Shown one piece after another: positions 59,020-64,000 of a stretch of 64,000 bases of DNA. The notes under the pieces are model-generated. The model saw nothing but the letters and a program-made list of their open reading frames with translations, made no database searches and had not been told where the DNA came from. The number at the start of each line of letters is the position of its first letter. The stretch's first letter is position 1. The stretch spans positions 62,001 to 126,000 of the forward strand of contig CAZIDZ010000002.1 of assembly GCA_964538455.1 (NCBI GenBank), written 5' to 3'. A program made the translations under genes and the position numbers. Origin of the DNA: JAZDLX01 sp964538455. GTDB lineage: Bacteria > Electryoneota > Electryoneia > Electryoneales > Electryoneaceae.

Positions 59020-61653
59020 CGCGTCGCCTTTGAACGTTTTATCGTAGAGCGTCCGCAGCGTGGCGGAGATCTCCTGCCAGCGCTGCGCGATCTCTTCGAC
59101 CGCCGTTCCGGCGGCGTAGGCGAACCGCTCCGCATCTTTCCCCTCGAGAGGGATATCTCCGCGCCGCCCGATCCGGGTGAACAGTTGAATCAGCTCCCAG
59201 CGACGCAGGTCGCGGTAGGCGGAGACGACCTTTTTCCAGGTTTCCTCTTTCCGACCTTTCGCCAGGCTTTCGAGGCGGTCCGGGATCGGAAGCTGCCACC
59301 ACTCGCCCGGGCCGATCCCGTTCCGCCACCCCGCCATCGTCGTCGCGAACTCGGCGTCCATCATCCCGCCCCGAGCCTTTTTAATTCGCACGAGCCCGGG
59401 ACGCGGCCGGGACTCATCGATGGTTTTTCTACGGACACGGTCCAGTTGGTTCCATCCCTCTTCTGTGGCCGGCGGGGTCGTCGTGAACGCCTGCAGAATG
59501 CTGATCGCTTCCTCACCGGCCTTTTCGTCACCGGCGACATACCGTGCGCGTACGAGCGCCATCTTTTCCCAGGACTGCGCCCGGCCCGAGTTCAAGTATT
59601 CCGAAAGCCGCGAGATCGTCACGACCATCGGCGCGCCGGACCCCTCCGGGCGCAGGCGGGCATCGGGCAGCAGCCGTCCTTTCAGCTCCAGTTTCTTGAG
59701 GACCTCCATGCCGTGTTTGACCGTTTCGGCGACTTCGTCGGGGGACCCGTCGCGGCAGACGAGCATCAGGTCCAGGTCCGCGTCGGGGGCGAGTTCGCCG
59801 CCGCCCCATTTTCCCAAGGCGATCAGCGCGGCGGGACAGGGGCAGGTGCGCAACGATTCTCCGATGGAGAGCTGTGAAACGTAATCCACCGCGGCGCTCC
59901 AGCGGGAGGTCAGGGCGTCCGCAGCCAGATCGTTTGCCAGAAAGCGTTCGCCGGTGTTAAAAAGGACGTCTCCCAGGTAATTGCCCACTTCGCCGAGCCC
60001 TGCGTCCGGTGCGATTAAGGGTTCCCATTCCGCCAATCCAATCCGTTCCCACAGGTAGGGCCGGGCGTTGGCTTCCTCGACGAGGCGGGGTGCAAGCTGC
60101 AGGAGCCGCGTGATCTCGCGCAGGAGTTTATTCTTTTCCCCGAACGCCGCATGCCAGGCGTCCGGTCCGCCGAAGGCCGTCACGGCCGCCTCCAACCGCA
60201 GGAGCGTCTCCGCAACGTCGAACCGGGGCGAGAGCGATTCCTGGTCGAAAATCCGTGTTGCCGGCAGTCGAGGCGAGCTCAGGCGGCGGAGGGTCGCCGC
60301 GGACCTCGGGTCCTCGGCAATGACGGGTGCAAGGCCGTTGCTCGTCTCCTCGTCGAGCTGCGGGTCGAGCAGTTTGCCCGTGAAATGGCGCATCGCTTCA
60401 TCGGTGGGCAGGATTTTCCCTGTGATCGTTGCCACCGCAGCCCGGTGGTCGTTCCACACCTGTTCAAATTCCTCCTGGGTGAGTGCAACCGCATGGGCGA
60501 TACGTGCGTGCTCGCTTGTGTTCGGGAGCGGGACAACAAACCGGGGCCTGTCCTGTTCTGCCTGCAGGAGATGCTCGATCCTGCGTGCAAAACGATACCC
60601 TTCGGCGAGCCGTCCGGCATCGCGTTCGTGAAGCAGTCCCTCGTCCCGGAACCGGTCGAGCAGCTCGAATACGCTCCCGTGGCGCAGTTCCGGGAGAGTA
60701 CGCCCGAAAGACAGTTGCAGCGCAGCAACGAGAAATTCAACGTCGCGGATGCCACCCGGACCTCTCTTGATGTCACGCGTCTTCGCGGAGCGCCGGACCG
60801 CCACCAGCGCCTGGGCCACCTCGTCCATGCGCCGCCTCGGGTCGGAACTCGAGCTGAAGAGAAATGCGTCGAGCAGCCCGTAAAACCATTCCGGCGGGCT
60901 GCCGGACACCGGGCGCGCACGCAGGTAGGCGATCCGTTCCCACGCTGCAGCACGCTGAAAGAAATACCGCTCCGCTTCGGCGAAGGACGCGACGAGAGGA
61001 CCGCTCTGACCTTCGGGGCGGAGCCGCAGGTCCACGGGGTAGATCGTGCCCTCGGGGGATTCCATGATGCGGCGGGTCCAGGCGCGGACAAGGTTGTCGC
61101 CCTTTTCGCCGGCGTTTTCGGAGGTGCCGAAGAACACCGGGTCGATATCGCTGGAGACGTTCAGCTCGCGGCCTCCCCATTTCCCCAGCGCCAGCAGCAG
61201 CGGACTTTCCATGCCTTCGGGGAGTACGTCCTGCAAGGCGGAAATGGCAACGGTGTCCGCGAGGCGGGCGAGGTGCTCGGCGGAGGTCACGAAGTCGTCG
61301 AGCCCCAACCGTTCCCGCAAAAGGATGCGCAGCCAGATCAGCCGTTTATACCGGGCGAGAGCGGGCAGGGGAGTGGGAGCTTCGAGAAACGGATCGGGCA
61401 GGCGGTTGATTGTCAGCAAGTCGGCGATCCATTCCGGGTGGCGGACAACCTCATCGACCGGAGCGTCCCCGAGCGAGAGCAGCGTCAACAGCGCTGTACG
61501 CGCGGAGTCATCTCCTTCGACGATCACGGGCCTCATTACCGGCCGCACTCGTTCGATCCGCTGCAATCGAAGCATCAGGGTGGGCGGATCGGGTGCGGTC
61601 GCAAGCTCGTCCTCGACGAGGGACCGTATCCTATCGGGTGCAAAACCCTCCAT
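59017..61653 (-). CDS. glnE: Glutamate-ammonia-ligase adenylyltransferase
   Basis: 878-residue bifunctional enzyme that adds and removes AMP on a tyrosine of glutamine synthetase in response to nitrogen status. Two nucleotidyltransferase domains are present: first GKWGGRELNVSSDID, with Asp169 and Asp171, and second GKWGGGELAPDADLDLM, with Asp626 and Asp628. The first is usually the deadenylylase and the second the adenylylase domain; both keep the acidic pair, although the second has Ala in place of the common Ser before Asp. Length is a little short of the 940-residue enterobacterial enzyme. ATG 61653 (MEGFAPDRIRSL) is the first sensible start; the frame upstream is open. No glnA or PII gene is nearby. 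Confidence 0.9.
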   Translation of the reverse strand: MEGFAPDRIRSLVEDELATAPDPPTLMLRLQRIERVRPVMRPVIVEGDDSARTALLTLLSLGDAPVDEVVRHPEWIADLLTINRLPDPFLEAPTPLPALARYKRLIWLRILLRERLGLDDFVTSAEHLARLADTVAISALQDVLPEGMESPLLLALGKWGGRELNVSSDIDPVFFGTSENAGEKGDNLVRAWTRRIMESPEGTIYPVDLRLRPEGQSGPLVASFAEAERYFFQRAAAWERIAYLRARPVSGSPPEWFYGLLDAFLFSSSSDPRRRMDEVAQALVAVRRSAKTRDIKRGPGGIRDVEFLVAALQLSFGRTLPELRHGSVFELLDRFRDEGLLHERDAGRLAEGYRFARRIEHLLQAEQDRPRFVVPLPNTSEHARIAHAVALTQEEFEQVWNDHRAAVATITGKILPTDEAMRHFTGKLLDPQLDEETSNGLAPVIAEDPRSAATLRRLSSPRLPATRIFDQESLSPRFDVAETLLRLEAAVTAFGGPDAWHAAFGEKNKLLREITRLLQLAPRLVEEANARPYLWERIGLAEWEPLIAPDAGLGEVGNYLGDVLFNTGERFLANDLAADALTSRWSAAVDYVSQLSIGESLRTCPCPAALIALGKWGGGELAPDADLDLMLVCRDGSPDEVAETVKHGMEVLKKLELKGRLLPDARLRPEGSGAPMVVTISRLSEYLNSGRAQSWEKMALVRARYVAGDEKAGEEAISILQAFTTTPPATEEGWNQLDRVRRKTIDESRPRPGLVRIKKARGGMMDAEFATTMAGWRNGIGPGEWWQLPIPDRLESLAKGRKEETWKKVVSAYRDLRRWELIQLFTRIGRRGDIPLEGKDAERFAYAAGTAVEEIAQRWQEISATLRTLYDKTFKGDA

Positions 61654-61765
61654 GCGCGGCAAGGTAGCCCGAGTCGGCGGCGGGCGGCAACGTGAGACCC
61701 GGCTGGACTTGCAGGGAACTCGCTGCTCCCCTCTCGCTGGCGTTCGCCCGGCTTTCCGCCCGGCC

Positions 61766-61829
61766 TTGTCGGGGGGGACAGGCGTGCTTACTTTAGCGAA
61801 TCGTTCCACGGCTGCTTTTCCGGCCGTGG
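61766..61829 (+). promoter_or_regulatory. Promoter candidate and leader hairpin of the partner-switching genes
   Basis: TTGTCG (61766-61771), a 17-base spacer and TACTTT (61789-61794), then a seven-pair hairpin ccacggc/gccgtgg (61806-61829) before the STAS gene ribosome site. Weak hexamers; spacing fits. Confidence 0.35.
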
Positions 61830-61861
61830 TAGGCAGGAGTCAACCCCGAGGGAGATCAGGG

Positions 61862-62203
61862 ATGAAGCTCAAGTCGGAACGGCATGGTTCGGTAGTCGTC
61901 ATCGAGTTGAAGGGGAAAATCATGGGTGGGCCGGACTCCGCGGTCTTCCGTGACGAACTCAAAAGCCACCTTGACAGCGGTGTGAAACGGGTGATTGTGG
62001 ACCTCGGCAAGGTGGACTGGATGAACTCTTCAGGCCTCGGAATCCTGATTGGTGGTCTTACAACGGTGAAAAACTCAGATGGCGAAATGAAACTCGCCCG
62101 CGTCACCGAGAAGATCAAATCGCTACTCATGATCACCAAGCTGGTCCAGGTGTTCGAATCCTACGACTCCGTGGAAGACGCCATCGCATCCTTTGCAGGA
62201 TAG
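61862..62203 (+). CDS. STAS-domain anti-sigma factor antagonist
   Basis: 113-residue SpoIIAA/RsbV-like protein. The regulatory Ser57 lies in VDWMNSSGLGILIGG; kinase phosphorylation there would block binding to an RsbW-type partner. Starts with ATG 61862 after an agggagatcagg ribosome site; the long upstream frame from 61046 is antisense to glnE. It is followed by a SpoIIE-type phosphatase and an RsbW-like kinase, which together form a complete partner-switching module. The sigma factor or other target is not in the window. DSSG, the common motif, is NSSG here. Confidence 0.93.
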   Translation: MKLKSERHGSVVVIELKGKIMGGPDSAVFRDELKSHLDSGVKRVIVDLGKVDWMNSSGLGILIGGLTTVKNSDGEMKLARVTEKIKSLLMITKLVQVFESYDSVEDAIASFAG

Positions 62204-62251
62204 TAAAGGAGGCGCGCCCGCGCACTCCGCTCCAACCTTTGGGGACAACGG

Positions 62252-63667
62252 GTGAAAGCGACGTTTGTTCAGGAGATTGACCGCGCACTCGCATCCCTGC
62301 GGAAATTCCAGGAGTCGCTGGAGAAGGGTTCACAGGAGGGGGGAGGCCGGGCGCAAGTGCTTGAAATTGCCGGGCAACTCCCTAAAGTGGAGCAATTACT
62401 GGCACAAATCCTGCAAGGTTTGTCATTTCAGACGGAATTCGATCTTCTCCGTGACACCGCGCTGCTGCTTGCCAGGGCGGTGGACGAGGATCAGGTGTTA
62501 TCGGCGATCCTTGAGGGGCTCAAAAATGCAATCCCCTACGAGGCCGCCGGGATCTTTCTCATTCGAGACGACCCCGAACGGGGCGGCGCGGTCATCCGGG
62601 CCCAGAAGATTCTCGGATACCCCAAGGAGCTGCTCGCGTATGACAAGTTCCGCCAGAAGGTAGACGAGGGTATTCTGGGGTGGGTAATCCGGAACGCCCG
62701 GGCCGAGCTCGTGGACAACGTGCTGGAGGATCCGCGGTACATCATGGCCCGGCCCGAGACCCGCAGTGAGATCGCCGCACCGATCATCAGCAAGGGAGTG
62801 GTGATCGGCTGCATCAATCTTGAGGCCGACCGTGTTGGGGCCTTTCGGCCGGACAGCCTGCGGCTGCTTGAGAACCTGGCCAGTTATGCCGCGGTGGCGC
62901 TGGATCGAGCGCAAATCCACCGGGAACTGATCCAGGCGCGCGAATTCGAGCGGGAGCTCGAGATCGCGAGGCAGATTCAATTGAATCTGCTGCCGCGAGG
63001 CGCCCCCCGCTTCGAGGGGTACGATATCGCGGGACTAAACGTGCCCTCACTGGCCATCGGAGGCGATTACTATGACTTCATCCGGATCGGGAGCGAGGAT
63101 CTCGGGCTGGTGGTCGCGGACGTGGCGGGCAAGGGGGTGGCAGCCGGACTCGTGATGTCCGGGTTGCGGGCGGCGTTGCGGGCGCGAGTGGAAACGATCT
63201 ATGCAATCAAGAAGGTGCTTGCGGACATCAATCAATTTCTTTGCGAATCCACAGGCGCCGACCGGTTTGTCACCGCCGCCTACGGAGTTTTGCATGGTCC
63301 TTCGGGACGGTTCACCTATGTCAACGCTGGTCATAACCCGTCGTTCCTGTTGCACCCGAACGGGCAGGAGGAATGGTTGAAAACGGGCGGTCCGCTGCTC
63401 GGCGTGATGACCGAGGCACGTTTTGAGCAAGGCTTTGTGGATCTGCCTCATGGGTGTATCCTGGTGATGTACACCGACGGGATTGTCGAAGCTGGAGGAG
63501 ATGTCGCAGAGGAGTATGGCGGGGAGCGAATGGCCCGCCTGGTCCGAACCCTACGCGGTGAAAGCGCGAGGGCGATTGCGCGTGCCATCGAACGGGAAGC
63601 GGTGGCTTTCAATGGGGGCCGGGGTGAACTCGACGACCGAACGGTCATCGTGGTGAAGCGCTCATGA
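62252..63667 (+). CDS. GAF-domain SpoIIE/RsbU-type protein phosphatase
   Basis: 471-residue cytoplasmic protein with an N-terminal helical region (1-90), a GAF sensor domain (about 65-225; RDTALLLARAVDEDQVLSAI, GWVIRNARAELVDNV) and a PP2C-like SpoIIE phosphatase domain (about 260-470). Metal-binding motifs are GGDYYDFIRIG, LVVADVAGKGVAAGLVMSG, MYTDGIVEA and DDRTVIVV. A short coiled linker with ARQIQLNLLPRGAP joins the domains, as in RsbU/RsbP. GTG 62252 is used as start with cttt-gggg upstream. It would dephosphorylate the STAS protein when the GAF domain is engaged. Confidence 0.93.
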   Translation: MKATFVQEIDRALASLRKFQESLEKGSQEGGGRAQVLEIAGQLPKVEQLLAQILQGLSFQTEFDLLRDTALLLARAVDEDQVLSAILEGLKNAIPYEAAGIFLIRDDPERGGAVIRAQKILGYPKELLAYDKFRQKVDEGILGWVIRNARAELVDNVLEDPRYIMARPETRSEIAAPIISKGVVIGCINLEADRVGAFRPDSLRLLENLASYAAVALDRAQIHRELIQAREFERELEIARQIQLNLLPRGAPRFEGYDIAGLNVPSLAIGGDYYDFIRIGSEDLGLVVADVAGKGVAAGLVMSGLRAALRARVETIYAIKKVLADINQFLCESTGADRFVTAAYGVLHGPSGRFTYVNAGHNPSFLLHPNGQEEWLKTGGPLLGVMTEARFEQGFVDLPHGCILVMYTDGIVEAGGDVAEEYGGERMARLVRTLRGESARAIARAIEREAVAFNGGRGELDDRTVIVVKRS

Positions 63668-64000
63668 GCAAAATGCACAGATTCAAAATCCCCTCGAATC
63701 CCGAGAAAATCGTGGACGTGGACGCCTTTGCGGAAAAGCGCATCGACCGGATGAAGTTTACCCGCGACCAGCGTGATGACATTGCCATCTCCATCTCGGA
63801 GGCGGTGAACAATGCCATCGTGCACGGCAATCGGGGCGATCCATCCAAATCGGTGCGGATCGAGCTTGAGGAACTGGACGACGGCATCCGCATTCGCGTC
63901 CGCGACCAGGGTATGGGCTTCGATCCGAGCCAGGTCGCCGATCCCAGAGACCCGGAAAACCTGCTCGTGGAATCTGGCCGTGGATTGCTGATTATTCACC
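63664..64000 (+). CDS. RsbW/SpoIIAB-like anti-sigma or antagonist kinase, 3'-truncated
   Basis: GHKL-fold serine kinase that would phosphorylate the STAS protein and bind a sigma factor or other target. The first 112 residues are in the window: start MSKMHRFKIPSNPEKIVDVD, the N-box SEAVNNAIVHGNRGD, G1 DQGMGFDP and G2 SGRGLLIIH at the very edge. ATG 63664 overlaps the stop of the phosphatase gene by four bases (ATGA), so translation is coupled. The rest of the gene lies beyond the window. Confidence 0.88.
   Translation, partial: MSKMHRFKIPSNPEKIVDVDAFAEKRIDRMKFTRDQRDDIAISISEAVNNAIVHGNRGDPSKSVRIELEELDDGIRIRVRDQGMGFDPSQVADPRDPENLLVESGRGLLIIH

Noticed and set aside
60151..61695. 514-codon plus-strand frame across glnE
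   Set aside because: Antisense to a well-supported two-domain GlnE; sequence is unstructured and rich in Arg and Glu.
1..64000. CRISPR array, prophage or toxin-antitoxin locus
   Set aside because: No regular spaced repeats, phage structural genes, integrase or paired toxin-antitoxin small genes were found; the HEPN-like gene lacks a nucleotidyltransferase partner.

Overview
The window looks like chromosome of a diderm (Gram-negative) bacterium of fairly high GC content. It has a TamA/TamB-like pair, a KDO transferase, a GT9 lipopolysaccharide glycosyltransferase, O-antigen-ligase-like and other polytopic polysaccharide-type proteins, PorV-like and CsgG/FlgO-like outer-membrane proteins, PEGA-domain and WD40 lipoproteins, and partner-switching (STAS/SpoIIE/RsbW) regulators. 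That mixture is typical of uncultured FCB-like or neighbouring phyla, but no marker here fixes the taxon. There is no prophage, CRISPR array, recognisable insertion sequence or complete mobile element.

Layout. 1-5.75 kb: a two-component trio (CHASE/PAS hybrid kinase cut by the left edge, REC-kinase, and a PilZ-like/REC protein) that becomes strikingly AT-rich and abuts a 3' fragment of a sugar-nucleotide epimerase gene. 6.0-11.6 kb: Cu/Zn superoxide dismutase, then two paralogous membrane-TPR proteins in convergent orientation around a FatA-type acyl-ACP thioesterase. 11.7-17.6 kb (minus): TamA-like and TamB-like genes with overlapping ends. 17.8-22.7 kb: LtaS-like sulfatase-fold enzyme, serine beta-lactamase-fold lipoprotein, SGLT-type symporter. 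22.88 kb: tRNA-Glu(CTC). 23.2-27.8 kb (minus): MltB-like transglycosylase and an overlapping three-gene set (PorV-like protein, outer-membrane barrel-like protein, zinc-ribbon/HEPN-like protein). 27.8-35.2 kb: O-antigen-ligase-like protein, MltF-like transglycosylase, FmdB-type zinc ribbon, then a FlgO/PEGA protein coupled to a WD40 lipoprotein.

35.2-46.5 kb: a 0.6-kb leader with a cobalamin-riboswitch-like stretch and a 27-residue membrane peptide ORF, then an ALDH7-type dehydrogenase, SmpB, a polyprenyl diphosphate synthase, ApbE, a CPBP protease, GT9, KDO transferase, a fused double ECF-type ATPase and acetate kinase. 47.1-55.2 kb is the classical fatty-acid synthesis cluster yceD-rpmF-plsX-fabH-fabD-fabG-acpP-fabF-rnc followed by an acyl-CoA dehydrogenase. 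55.4-64 kb: small ORF, aspartate-semialdehyde dehydrogenase, a second FlgO-like outer-membrane protein, a REP-like palindrome pair, GlnE, and a partner-switching set cut by the right edge.

Nothing amounts to a clear new multi-gene system. The best leads are the FlgO/PEGA/WD40 pair with its distant paralogue sharing a four-cysteine module, the HEPN/zinc-ribbon gene translationally coupled to outer-membrane genes, the leader-peptide locus at 35.3-35.5 kb, the AT-rich signalling trio beside a gene remnant, and the REP-like palindromes at 58.8 kb.
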